The position numbers and the translations under genes are program-made. This document shows positions 1 through 12,240 of a stretch of 64,000 bases of DNA, piece after piece (positions within the stretch are counted from its first letter, which is position 1; every line of letters begins with the position of its first letter). This stretch comes from Misgurnus anguillicaudatus (Eukaryota > Chordata > Actinopteri > Cypriniformes > Cobitidae). The notes under the pieces are model-generated. The model was not told the origin of the DNA, ran no database searches, and worked only from the letters and a program-made list of their open reading frames with translations. The DNA lies in the NCBI RefSeq assembly GCF_027580225.2, contig NC_073358.2:29104501-29168500 (forward strand), in the 5' to 3' direction.

Positions 1-44
1 GGGGTTTTTTCCGTACCAGTTCGGTACATCAGCTCTAATCCATA

Positions 45-64
45 CACACACACACACACACACA
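45..64. repeat. CA microsatellite
   Basis: A run of about ten CA units. The rest of 1-1140 shows no gene, splice-bounded exon or recognisable element; it holds only a G-rich/C-rich run near 505-550. Confidence 0.9.
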
Positions 65-1144
65 GACCTGACATACTTCATCTCTCTAGTCAACCCTCTA
101 TGGTCAACATCTACTATCACCCAGCCAGTGACATAACTCTAGCCTGTTGCCAACTACAAGACATTTAGTATGTAGATCACAGTCATGCGCATGATGGATC
201 AAGTTAAAACTTACCACGACCCTTTCGATGCTTCGGAGACAACCTCTCCATTCTAATCACTTAAACTCCAGAGGTCCAACATTACGACGTTTCAACGTTC
301 AGGAAACGCTCAAAATCACTCCAAAAGCCATTAACACACCTAAAGTCTGTTAAGAGACCAAAACAAGTTGATACGTTCCCGAAAGGTTCAACCAGAAAAG
401 CATTTTTTTATCCAAACAGGGCCTTTCTAAACAATCACGTTTAGCCAAATCACTCCTGAATAGTGAAGTAGGATCTAATGTACTCCGTTGGCGTTATCCT
501 GAGGGGGAGGGCGTGGGGGGTTTGGCCCTTCCTGCCACCCCCCCCCCCACACCCGCTACACCATCTGGTTTTCTGAGACCAAATGTTCTACCCTTCTAAA
601 CTCCTCCTTCACGTACCACACTGCAGTCTGTGCGTGTTTGTGTGCCCCAACATGTTAAACATGCTCCAGCGCAGTAATCAACAAAGGCCTGTCATTAGCC
701 TTATTAGAGTTGTGCGCGATTACACCCTGGGGAAGTGTTGGGTGCATCATAAAGTTATTAAAGTTGGTGAGGAAGAACATACCAACCAGCCAAAACCCCA
801 CCTGCACCACTAAAATAATGTGTGTATGTGTGTTACTGTGCTGAACAATTCAACTATGGATTGGTTTGACATGATGCTGTAAATAACACAAATTCTGCAC
901 ATTTCTTCGCAAAAAAAGAAAGGGTTACATTAAAGGAATTGAAAGCTCTATTATTATGTACTGATGTGAAGCCAGGAATCAGATTTTGGTCTGTTCACAC
1001 AAAGCTATTACATGGATTCAGACTTGCATGAACTACTTTAACATATCTGACATCTAAATGTGTTAAGATGTGTGATTTAAATATTGCGTTTACATTTTTT
1101 CATTAAATTATTTACTATTAAATTATTATTTATTTTTAAGTTCT

Positions 1145-1403
1145 ATGTCTTATCTATGTCCTATCTATGTCTTATCTATGTCTTATCTATGTCTTATCTA
1201 TGTCTTATCTATGTCTTATCTATGTCTTATCTATGTCTTATCTATGTCTTATCTATGTCTTATCTATGTCTTATCTATGTCTTATCTATGTCTTATCTAT
1301 GTCTTATCTATGTCTTATCTATGTCTTACCTATGTCTTACCTATGTCTTACCTATGTCTTACCTATGTCTTACCTATGTCTTACCTATGTCTTACCTATG
1401 TCT
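1145..1403. repeat. Minisatellite, 11 bp unit TCTTATCTATG
   Basis: About 23 head-to-tail copies of an 11 bp unit, shifting to TCTTACCTATG in the last third. Because 11 is not a multiple of 3, the array is open in all three forward frames. The apparent repetitive proteins here are therefore artefacts of the repeat. Confidence 0.95.
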
Positions 1404-1861
1404 CATAGATATATACACTAGATGTCGCCTTGGGGTTCTAAGCATGGGTCAAAACCGCCGCCATCTTGAAACAGGGGTCTTGTCATAGTACGTGGCTGGG
1501 TAATGCTACTTTCTCCGCCTGTACTTCAAATTCATGGGCGATGCCGAACTTTTGTGCTGCGTATGGATGTTTGGGCTGCTAGCACTATGCATTATAGTTA
1601 GAAAAAGTAGATTTTCATAATATCAAAACTTTAATTTTTTTCTGGACTCAATGCTAAATACATGTCTGACTGTTAAAACGAACTAAAAGAAAACCAAGAA
1701 AATCGCATTCATGGCGATTTATGGTGATTTTATTTCTGTTACACCATTGCCTACAATGACGCTGATGCGGTGTTCCCCTGTTTCAAGATGGCGCCTCTGT
1801 TTGACGCATTCGGTCCAATGAACTGCCGTAGCCAAGGCGACATCTAGTGTAAATATCTATG
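1404..1861. mobile_element. Non-autonomous DNA transposon with ~30 bp inverted ends
   Basis: The left end (CATAGATAT, then ACACTAGATGTCGCCTTGG from 1415) is matched in reverse complement by the right end (CCAAGGCGACATCTAGTGT, ending 1850, then AAATATCTATG). Just inside, a CCATCTTGAAACAGGGG block is also mirrored near 1775-1793. There is no transposase frame. A partial second copy lies at 20225-20395. The superfamily is not determined. Confidence 0.85.
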
Positions 1862-1911
1862 TCTTCTCTCGGTCTTCTCCCTATATTTATCTATCTATAT
1901 GTCTTCTCTAG

Positions 1912-2090
1912 GTCTTCTCTCGGTCATCTCTCGGTCATCTCTCGGTCATCTCTCGGTCATCTCTCGGTCATCTCTCGGTCATCTCTCGGTCATCTCTCGG
2001 TCTTCTCTCGGTCATCTCTCGGTCTTCTCTCGGTCTTCTCTCGGTCTTCTCTCGGTCTTCTCTCGGTCTTCTCTCGGTCTTCTCTTTATC
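1912..2090. repeat. Minisatellite, 11 bp unit CTCTCGGTCAT / CTCTCGGTCTT
   Basis: About 16 tandem 11 bp units. The early ones end in CAT and the later ones in CTT. The array is open in several frames, which explains the repetitive open reading frame over it. Confidence 0.9.
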
Positions 2091-2164
2091 TCTATCTATA
2101 TCTCTATATCTCCTCTCGGTTTTCTCTGTATATTTATCTATCTCTATATCTCTAGGTCTTCTCT

Positions 2165-2306
2165 AGGTCTTCTCTCGCGGTCTTCTCTCGCGGTCTTCTC
2201 TCGCGGTCTTCTCTCGCGGTCTTCTCTCGCGGTCTTCTCTCGCGGTCTTCTCTCGCGGTCTTCTCTCGCGGTCTTCTCTCGCGGTCTTCTCTCGCGGTCT
2301 TCTCCC
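2165..2306. repeat. Minisatellite, 13 bp unit CTCTCGCGGTCTT
   Basis: About 11 near-identical 13 bp copies. The unit is the neighbouring 11 bp unit with CG inserted, so the two arrays look related. Confidence 0.92.
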
Positions 2307-2364
2307 GGCCTTCTATCTATATATATCAATCTCTATATTTCTATATCTCTAGGTCTTCTCTCTG

Positions 2365-2965
2365 TCTTCTCTCTATATCTATCCATCTCTATATCTGTCC
2401 ATCTCTATATCTGTCCATCTCTATATCTATCCATCTCTATATCTATCCATCTCTATATCTATCCATCTCTATATCTATCCATCTCTATATCTATCCATCT
2501 CTATATCTTTATATGTCTAGGTCTTCTCTCTGTCTTCTCTCTATATCCATCCATCTCTATATCCATCCATCTCTATATCCATCCATCTCTATATCCATCC
2601 ATCTCTATATCTTTATATGTCTAGGTCTTCTCTGTCTTCTCTCTATATCTATCCATCTCTATATCTATCCATCTCTATATCTATCCATCTCTATATCTAT
2701 CCATCTCTATCCATCTCCCTGTATCTATCCATCTCTATATCTCCATTTAGCTCTCTCTATATCTATCCATTGATCCATGTATCTATCCATCTCTATATCT
2801 ATCCATCTCTATATCTATCCATCTCTATATCTATCCATCTCTATATCTATCCATCTCTATATCTATCCATCTCTATATCTCTATCTTTATCTCTCTATCT
2901 ATCTCTACATCCAGCTATCTATATATCTATATCTATCACTATATCTATCTCTATCCCTATATCCA
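2365..2965. repeat. Minisatellite, 16 bp unit CTCTATATCTATCCAT and variants
   Basis: Several blocks of a 16 bp unit with TATCCAT, TGTCCAT and ATCCATCC variants. They are separated by copies of a higher-order segment containing GTCTAGGTCTTCTCT (2341, 2514 and 2616). The segment recurs, so part of the array was duplicated as larger blocks. Confidence 0.9.
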
Positions 2966-5837
2966 TCCATGTAGACAGACAGATAGACAGAGAGATAAAT
3001 GGACAGTCTTTATTGGCCAAATGCAGTGTGTCCTGCTGGATAACACTCGCTCATGTCTGACTGGATCAAAACTCAGACGATCTATATACTAGTCATTTCC
3101 CGTTCCTCTGGATTCACTGTAATTCCTTGGGTCCTATGAGAGTGAGGTGAGAGGAAAGGAGTGGTGAAGAACAGACAGTTCAGGAAACATGGGATCGGAC
3201 AGGAAATCACAAAGGAAAATGTCACTGCACCAAAAGGGTGTGGCTTTGTCATATACGCATCACTTCCTTTTTCGAAGGGTCTCTTTGATGTCTATCAGAC
3301 ACCAGACAAACAAAATGCAAGCAAATGTACACAAACACAATAAGACACAGGCAGAGAGTGAAACAGATAAAGAGAGCGAAACAGATAAAGAGAGCAAGAC
3401 AGACAGATAATCTAATCAAGAAAAAAAGGAAATGAACGACAGTGACCTCATGTTTTCAAAGACCGATGGACACTAAAAATACTCAGAAGCCAATCACAAA
3501 ACGCTAAAGGCAACATCAGCTCACAAACTGTGACAAACTGAGCAGAACACAGCCTTCACATCTCTCTCTCTCTCTCTCTTTCACACACATACACTATCAC
3601 ATTTAAAACATATGCACATCTATAAATACACAAACATTACCACCTCATGCACAAACATACCTCCACACACAGCATTTCCACTTCAAACACACAAACACAG
3701 CATGACTACCTAACAGACACACACACAAACTAGCAAACGGATGGAAATTTACATCGAAATCAAAAGCTTCAAACACTTCAGAAAACCATCTGTAGCGTGC
3801 ATTTTAAGGCAGTAGGTTTAAACTGTTACAAACCCAAAATATGGACTGTGGCAAAATGTGTAAATCTGGCTGTCATGATTATTTATTATACTTTGAAAAA
3901 TACGGCCAAGCAAACACCGCATTCTATCAAATCTTCCACATACACACAGACATTCCCTTTAATCTGTAATGCATATCAAAAGTTGGTTTTGAAGTCCACC
4001 TGAAATTAAAATTGACCCAATTTATTCAGCAGAAAATGCACATTTTTCTAGATCCAATCAATTTGCAAAAGACACACCATCTATTTTTCCAATAAAATAT
4101 TCATTTCCACATGCAAACACGTCACCATATTTAAGTAAAGATGTTCAAAATGTTGAAAGGAAAAGCAGGTTGGAAGGAAACTTATTGCATAATTTATTTA
4201 CATCTAACGGTTAGTTCCTAAACCATTCGAAATATCAGCGTTAGGTTGACATTACATTTAAATAAGCTTCACCTAGAGTTTTACATTTCTAGGATATATG
4301 TATATATGTCCATGTATGTAAGGTACCTTGTTAGTAAGCAATTACATTGTAGATGTTTATGACTCTACAAGCGCAGAAAAAAAACATAAGATGAAGAATT
4401 TAAAACACTTCTCTTCGATATCTTGATGAAAACACATCAAAACATTCCAAAAATGTAGATCTTCTAACAGTAAGAGAAAAAGACCCAAAGCACAGATTGC
4501 TCTGCTCTGTAGCCGTGTTAAAATTTCAATTAGCCCTGCGTTTGTCTGTGCCCCGTCGCGACTAATCGTTTGCAGAATAAAAGTTTTTGATTACATAATT
4601 AATGTGGGTGTACTGTGTAATAATTATGTATATATAAACACACACACATGCATGTATAATTTTAGGGAAAAAGATCTACAGGACATACATTAATTGCTTT
4701 GTAATTACATAAAACCAGTGCTTTAAGTGGGCTGGAACGCCCCGGTACAGTACCGCCACTTCCAAAAATAGCTCTTGAGCGTACCACCACCTCTCCATGC
4801 GCCCAGAACGTGCTTGTAGCGTACCGGAACGCTCATTTGCACATCTGTTTAAAAATCAGAGGTTTAATTTAATAATTTGGCTGCGCTGCGGCTTGTCAGA
4901 GTGCCCTTAATGTACGCTTCCTAATTCGTCCCACCGAGAGCAGAGACTACATTACCCATACACCCTTGCGTTTACAAGTTAAAAGCGCATGCGTCGGTCA
5001 GTCAGTGTCAACGTGCTCTGGAGAGGTGTGTGTTTGTGTGTGAAACGCGCAACCATAGCTGCTCGGTTAAAATGAAAATACAATGAACACTTAATATGCC
5101 CTCCTTGTTTTAGACTCTGAGTAGTAAAAGAACAAGGTCAGTCATCCCACCAAGCCAGAATGATAGCTGCAGGTCAGACGCAAGCCTTTTGTAGGTACGT
5201 GATAATCTCCGCTGTCGCGGCTGTCAGTTTGGTTCCCCTCGACGCAACTTCGGATTTCCTCAGGCGATGTGCAGAAAACATTCTTGAAATTGTAATATAC
5301 ATTTAGTTTCATTGCTAAACTACAAGTGAACGAAATCTCAATGAATTTGAACGACGTGCACAGTAGTTTTACCACCCGCAAAATGGAAAACAATGGGACA
5401 AAATAAATGACTTTCGAGTTTCAAATGGCCAGTATTTTGTTATTCTTGAACCCATAGACATGGTCTTGGTGTCATTTTAACGTTTTTTTTTTTCAAGCTC
5501 TTTCTATCTGAACAACTAGTTTTAGCATTTAACCATGCTGAAAATTTTACTCACATATCTACCTTTTGCACATTTTATCTATGTTCAAAAGCTCTACAGT
5601 AGCACATTTTATTTATGTTCAGTAGCTATTTCTAGCTCAAGCAAATCCACAAACTTAAGGATTTATTATTTTTTACAAGGTCGTCTGTTGACTGCTGAAT
5701 ATAAAATCCCTTCAATATAAGAGTTGAGTCAGCAAAAAAAAAAAAAGTACATTGAGAGGATATATCGGACATGACACAAAACTATCGTTATCGACATCTA
5801 GATATCACTCTGAATAATCAGCTATCGGTGGAAACAT
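2966..5837. other. Intergenic, no gene recognised
   Basis: No exon with convincing splice sites and no conserved protein is seen. It contains a short TC run near 3562-3580 and a GC-richer block at about 4714-5060, which holds a GCGCATGCG palindrome near 4986 and ACTACATTACCCA near 4946. The remainder is AT-rich and unremarkable. Confidence 0.6.
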
Positions 5838-6150
5838 TTAAAGGGATACTTCACCGATTTAGCATTCAGCTTTGTATCTGTAGAAACCCGGCAGTATTAC
5901 TGAATGACCATGTTTCCCTCCATCATTTCCCCCTGAGAGGAGAGATATCTGCATTTTGGTTCTGCAAAAAAGTCCTCCGATGATGCAAAAATCGTCATAT
6001 TACATCATCGGAGGACTTTTTTGCAGAACCAAAATGCAGATATCTCTCCTCTCAGGGGGAAATGAGGGAGGGAAACATGGTCATTCAGTAATACTGCCGG
6101 GTTTCTACAGATACAAAGCTGAATGCTAAATCGGTGAAGTATCCCTTTAA
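5838..6150. mobile_element. Near-perfect long hairpin (foldback MITE)
   Basis: The arms 5838-5985 and 6003-6150, 148 bp each, are reverse complements; I saw one clear mismatch. They are separated by a 17 bp loop. The outer ends are TTAAAGGGATACTTCACCG and its complement, so TTAA lies at each edge. There is no coding capacity. Ends of the type AAAGGGATACTYCAC are shared with the element at 52100-52791. Confidence 0.92.
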
Positions 6151-8636
6151 TAACGCGCCTTTAAAAAAAATTATAGTTGTTGAGGGGTCTGTGAGCTACC
6201 TCCCTAAAATGAGTTTTGCTGTGTGTAATGTCTGACATTGTCAATGAAATCCTCAAATACTGTGAACTGGTAAACTGTAACACAAAGTAACATCACACAG
6301 CATGTGGCCTGTACGAACAGCAGTCTATTTGGTCTAGTGTTTTAAAAACAGCTGTTACTTAAATATCTCTCTTACTCTATCCAAAAACATACAAGCACAC
6401 ATAAAACCACAAATGTTTCTGCAATGCTATTAATAATAGCTTGCTTTACTTTCTGATGTGACCCTTCCAGAAATCAACCACACAAACAAGCGCACTGTAA
6501 TGACAACCAGAAACAGAAAAGAGAAAGATAATAAAACAGAAAATGAGAGCATGTGTTACCCTTCAGCTTGTTTGTTTGGTTTGTACCTTTAGGCCCTTTT
6601 GTCAGTACCTCAGTGTCTGTTGTGTTGTGCTGCTTTCACAAATGTTTTTGTGAACAAAGAGGTTTCATCTGTAGCATTTTACAGCTTTCTGTACAGATGA
6701 TGACAAAAGTGACTAGCTGTTGAATCAAAAATCGACTTCATCCTAAACGTTGCTATTCTCCGAGGTACGCAGAAGATGAAAGTGACATTTTAAATTAAGG
6801 TTACACAGACCACTGAGATCAGACTTGTGATTGAACACCCACCTATCCGACAGTTCAAGATCTCATCCACACAATCTCACACGTCAGCGCTTGACCCGTT
6901 TTACCCCAGATCTGAACTAATCCACTGACAACATCATGATGCAGCATTTTGGCCTTCTGGACATAAAATCCAAACAATCTAGTATAGCATGTACAGTAAA
7001 GAACAAGCATCAAACGAATGCAAAGACTAAAATAAAAAACTTTGATATCAAAGGATTAATATTATTAAAAAGTTTACTCAAATTCAGTCTAATAAAACTG
7101 ACAGATTTATTTTCTACTGTTCCCGTAACAATCTTAAAGTTTCATCAATCTCATCTAACAACTTTAAGAAACTTAAAGGAATCCTAATCAAGATTTATTG
7201 AGTGATATTACCTTACTCTTGCAACTTAAAAACAACCAAAAAATGTCTCTGAAGATAGACAATAAACTCAGCCTGTTTATTGCTCGCTTCTTCTCTCTTT
7301 ATTTCTGAAGTTGGACAAAATTAGGCAATTTCTTTTGAAGTGAAATGCTTGCGGGTGGTTAGATGTTACCACTTTTTATGATTTGTAGTGTTGTTAAAAA
7401 ATGCTGGACACCATACTTGCTTCCATGTTGATTATGAGCATAATCATACATGCTATGTTAAAGTATTGTAGTATACAAACTAATGGTGCACCCAAATATT
7501 AAAATTTTCGTAAATCAGGATTTGCTTACAAAATAAAATATTTTGGTTTGCTAAAGACGAGGGAGATGACGAGCATGTTATACAACTGTGTGGAGAGGTT
7601 TGGCAGCAAGACAAAAAAATCAAGGACCTGCAGCTAACATTAATTTTACACAGTATTGTTTGCTCGTGTAATAGTTGATACGCATTAGATATTATACTTT
7701 TTTTTCAAAATGCTATAAATCTATTGAATCAATATATAAATGAGCATTCATCTTTACCATGTTATATTCATTTAGTTGACTAGTGGTATACACCGATTAA
7801 ACATCAATCAAAACACTCACTTTGTCATATTAATAACACTGTTATTGCTGCGGTTATACTTAGGGCGTCATCGCTTAAAATTTTTCACAGCGATACGCTG
7901 TAAAATGTTTTGGTCCTGCTCGATTTTCGTTGGCTTTGCGTAATGGAAATTGTTTTACCTAAGATCCCCTGGGGTCAATGTTTTAGCATGAGAGAAGCTT
8001 GATGTTGTCGGGAGAACAAGCAACCGGCATTTTCCTTCTACCGAGTGCCTCTCGCGTAAATTATCAGATGTTGATGACTTACGTTTCTTGCCCATCACAG
8101 AAAACCACCACAGGTTTAGCAATGCCATCAAAGTATTATTTTGTTTTTGTTTGTTTGTTGATCACGAAGTACAAGATGAGGAAAACTAGGATTCTGTGTA
8201 TTCAACGCGCCACCATCATTGTTTACAATGCGTGGAATGGAGCGCTGTGATGTTGAGCGGATTTATTGCATTCTGCAGAAAAGGATGAGTGGTGTAAAAA
8301 ATACTTTTACAGATCGGATGGGCCCCCAATTTGCTAAATCCGCCACTGCATATAGCATGCTTTACCAGCTACAGAGAAACTAATAGCCAGGAAAAAGATA
8401 AGTGTCCGTTCCCGAGCGGCGGCGTCACTACATGCAATCTGTCGGCACAGTTAGACAACCGTGCTGAGAATTCTGGACCGAAAGCAGTTTGTAATCGTAC
8501 CATGCCGAACCAGGCTCAAGTGAAAACATAATGGTAACATATCCTTTCCATTCTTACCGGTTCGGCCCGAAGGAGGGAAAGCACTACATGAGAGAATGTT
8601 CATGTTTTGGTGAACTATTCCTTTAAATGTTACCTC
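6151..8636. other. Intergenic, no gene recognised
   Basis: AT-rich sequence without recognisable exons or elements. A short GC-rich patch lies at about 8400-8480. A typical MITE-like edge, CTATTCCTTTAAA, occurs near 8610-8626. Confidence 0.5.
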
Positions 8637-8775
8637 TTTCCCCGCCATTGACGAGTTCTTTCGTCAATTAGGAGAAATCGCTATACTGCCAATGACAAGT
8701 TTTTTAGGGCAATCCATTTCCGCTATTATCCACTGGGTGGCGCTCTTACACAACTTATAAAACACTAAGGGGGCA
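8637..8775. mobile_element. Fragment of the 62157-63095 foldback family
   Basis: It shares TTTCCCCGCCATTGACGAG, TTATCCACTRKRTGGCGCT and the flanking order with 62170-62290 and with the mirror arm at about 63035-63066. Further pieces of the same family appear at about 9577-9663 and 10185-10290. This copy therefore seems split by two later insertions. Confidence 0.65.
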
Positions 8776-8940
8776 TGCACACTAAAGCATTTAAACGCGG
8801 CTGAAATGACTGTAGTACATTTTAGGACATCCTCAGACCTCAGTATCAGTACTCAGGCATCAGATAAGATGGCATGGGGCCTCATACTTAAAAGCATCAG
8901 ACTAAGACTAAAAGTCGTCAGTTAAAACGACTGCAGACTA

Positions 8941-9475
8941 AAGGGTTCGTTATAGTTGTGTGTAGGTACTACGGCATAGCCGCAACGACGTAGGTTCTGC
9001 GTCGGTTTTCATTTATACTTTTGCGTCATCGTCCGTGTCGACGTGCAAACACACACGCAGACCGCTGGTAGGCAGTAACCACGCATGTAACCACAGTAGC
9101 AGCGCGACCGTCAGAGAAGAAGCAGCTTAGCAAGTTAACCCACAAACGAAGAAGAAACAGCAACTTGTTGTGTATAATTTTAGAAGACCAGCAATGATGG
9201 AAGTAAATAAACAACGACTTCTGATGCAGTTTGAGTTAAATCACTCCTCAACTTGGCTCATCTTTGTTTTCACCGTCACAAACGGAAATACATATGACGC
9301 AGTTTTTTTTAGCTGACGGAAGGGGTTCTGGTGGACCAATCACAGCGCTTGCGGTCAGCGTAGATCTGGTGCGCTGTTAACATTTTTGCGAGGTGCGCGT
9401 CAGGCTATGCAGAGCTACGCACAGGCTACGGATAGCCTACGCCGTAGAACCTACGCACGACTATAAATCGCCCTT
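8941..9475. mobile_element. Inverted-repeat MITE nested in a foldback copy
   Basis: The left end AAGGGTTCGTTATAGTTGTG and inner CTACGGCATAGCC are mirrored by GGATAGCCTACGCCGTAG and CGACTATAAATCGCCCTT at the right end. It is GC-richer than its surroundings and has no transposase. Confidence 0.65.
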
Positions 9476-9663
9476 AAAAGACGTCAGGTGAAACGGCCTC
9501 AGACTAAAAGGCATCAGGTCACACACACAAGTTGATTATGGTTCTGATATCTAACAGTACTTTACAAAAAAGCAATTATGTCAACTTTTTGCTCAAAATT
9601 TTGTATTTTTTTAAAAAAAACTACCCATATTGTGATAAAAAGAAAACATAAGGATGAAACTTT

Positions 9664-10184
9664 TTTAAAGGGGACATATTATGAAAATCTGACTTTTTAC
9701 ATGTTTAAGTGCTATAATTGGGTCCCCAGTGCTTCTATCAACTTAGAAAATGCGAAAAATATCAACCCAGTAACTTAGTTTTGGTAAACCATTCTATGCA
9801 AGCATGTGAAAAAATAGGTCATTGAAATTTGGCTCCTATTGTGATGTCAGAATAGGATAATACCGCCCCCTTTATCTGCACTATCCAACCACAGCACAGC
9901 CGTTTAGTACAGAGATAAAGAGAAAGAAAATAATAAACTGAGTTTCAATTACAACAAACCACCACCATTGTGATCAGTGTTTGAACTTCATCGGCTCATT
10001 TGCATTTTAAATGTCACACCCCAAAACGGCACACTTTTGCTCAGGCCTACAAAGTGGCAATTTTACCATGCTGTAATTAATTATCTGTGGGGTGTTTTGA
10101 GCTAAAACTTCAATTACACACTCTGGGGACACCAAAGATTTAGTTTACATCTTAAAAAAAATCTCATAATATGTCCCCTTTAAA
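9664..10184. mobile_element. MITE with TTTAAAGGGGACATATTATGA ends
   Basis: The left end at 9664 is the reverse complement of the right end at 10184 over about 21 bp. The interior has no open frame of note. The right portion (about 10085-10184) resembles 59430-59541 in ophn1 intron 8, so the family has at least one relative in the window. Confidence 0.8.
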
Positions 10185-10289
10185 GCAGATGGTTTGTTCT
10201 TTTTATTTGATATATTATATGTTTATAATTTTAAAGAACATTTTCTGGAAGGGATTAAACTTCATAAAAAAATGCTGGGGGAAAAAGAG

Positions 10290-11749
10290 TTAATAGCTTG
10301 ATTTTTTGGAAACAGTATTCTGTAGAGGTTGTTACTGTCCAGACCTGACAACAATATTCCATCAAAAATGTATTATCTTCAAAGAGCTTCATATTCATAT
10401 TTACTTGTGACATATAATCAATGATGGTGACAGAAACCTAGAGACAGATAGAGGAGACACAGCCTCGTCCCACAAAGACACAGCACTTCAATTTTCTAAG
10501 AAATAAGTCATTTTGTAATTTAAAGTACTCTCTGGTGAATGATCAAACACATGATGGTAATATGCTCATCACATGTGTAGTAAATCACATGAAAGAGGAA
10601 ACATTTACGGTGTCAGACCAAATCTGAAACTGTGCTCTGTTCCTCAGTGTAATGTAAAAATATCCAAATTTGCAAACACAAGTCTCTCCCCTGAGGAAAA
10701 CAACTAAAGATAATAAAAAGTCCACTGACTCAAAAGAAAAATTAAAGACATGCATTGCACTTCCAGAAAGGCTTCATTATAGTAACTGGCAAACTAATTA
10801 AGATAATCATAGTCTGTGGAAATGGAATACTGGCACTGTCATCATGTTTATAATGAGATCAGCAGAAAGTTGACTCATAAATCAAACATTTTAGGGATTG
10901 TTATAAGACCAGAGATGTGGACATGTGCCAGTTACGATAATTGAGAGCAATTTGGGATTCTCTCTACATATAAAAGCTTTCAGGACAGCATAAATGATTA
11001 CTAGCAGTCCTCCATTGCACATTATAGAAAGACAGTGGCTACTATGTCATTGGTACGTACAGTATGTTCAATGCTGCTGCCTAGTAGCTAACAATATTTT
11101 AACCCACTGTGAGGGAATAGTAGAGCAGTAGACTAATAGAAAACATTGTAAAGCTCTGTAGAACACACACGCGGCTTTCACGTAAGTCTGTGTGGGTGAC
11201 AGGTTAGGGTCTCTCGCGGATGAATAGATCTCTTATTTCAACTGCATGTAAAAACGTGGCAGCGAGTGTGTGTAACTGACCCCGGAACATTTTACCATGG
11301 TAACCAATGTTTCCGCCAAAATACTCTACTTTTATTTTGTCAGTCTGGATATAGTTTATTATTTTTCCTTTATTAAAACTGCACCTTGTCACCGCTAACG
11401 TTAGTGCCAAACGCCAACAAAAAGAATAAAAGAAAAAAGTGACAGAACTGTCCTAAAAGCTTCCATTCACTGTTTGAATGAGATTTCACATACGTTTTGA
11501 GTTTTTACGTAACAATAACTAAACTACAGTATACGCTATTAACGTTACTCTCGAAACCATGGTAAATTTTGAGCGTTAACCAATAATAATTATCACTTTT
11601 TTATTTCTTCTATTACTTTTTTAATTCAACCGACCCTCACATATTTTGTTACATTTATTTAGCATTGATTGTAACAATGTCTATTTTAGTATTTAGCATA
11701 CATTTAAGAAAGAATAACTGGGCGACTTTTCAGCCCTGGTTGGAAAGTT
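10290..11749. other. Intergenic, no gene recognised
   Basis: No splice-bounded coding exon that fits a recognised protein was found. A rise in CpG toward the right side (about 11200-11600) is the only visible compositional change. Confidence 0.5.
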
Positions 11750-11832
11750 TTAACAGTTGTTCTTTGCTGCCCGACCAGATGCCCTAAGAAAATACAATCT
11801 CCACATAAACCGACGTTTAATAATACGACTTA

Positions 11833-12240
11833 ACTTACCCGCTATCTGACGCTGTTTCGTCTTCCGCCGAAGTAAAGTTAAAGCTTTGTATGTAGATTCT
11901 CTGAATTGTGTGGTTAAACATCTCGCCTGTTGGCCATTGCCGCTTTTATCCATTCCCAAACTCGTCTTGGCCAGCGCTCTCTGACTTCTGCACTCGACTT
12001 TTAACCCCGGATTTTTACTCCTTGATACTCTTTAACTGTTAGAAAGTCTAGCTCCGAGATATACCAGTCGTTATTCATTCTTCTTTACTAGCCGGTAGCG
12101 TTAGTGTTTCATTTCTTTTTAAGTTCTAATTAAAAGACTTTCCGTAGACGCTGCCCTGCAACCATTCTAACCGCTAAGCATCACGGGATATGAAGTCCAT
12201 GCGGTTGTGCGTCTGTTGACTGTAGTTTCCCTTATGTCGG
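11833..12240 (-). other. Possible promoter and first exon of an unidentified minus-strand transcript
   Basis: On the minus strand, an ATG at 11955-11953 opens a frame that reaches a good donor (GCGG|GTAAGT) at about 11833. That would be a first exon of about 40 codons, basic in its second half. Upstream (11960-12240) the sequence is richer in CpG and carries CGGGATATGAAGTCC and TGTAGTTTCCC, which resemble initiator-proximal motifs of housekeeping promoters. I do not recognise the peptide and see no clear second exon. It could be chance. Confidence 0.25.

Noticed and set aside
1084..3060. Long repetitive forward frames (MSYLCLIY..., SRSSLGLLS..., SISIHLYI...)
   Set aside because: Translations of 11, 13 and 16 bp tandem repeats that are open in several frames; no gene context.
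10437..10495. Possible fourth exon of the unidentified minus-strand gene
   Set aside because: Acceptor-like TTTCTTAG, but the required phase runs into TGA within three codons.
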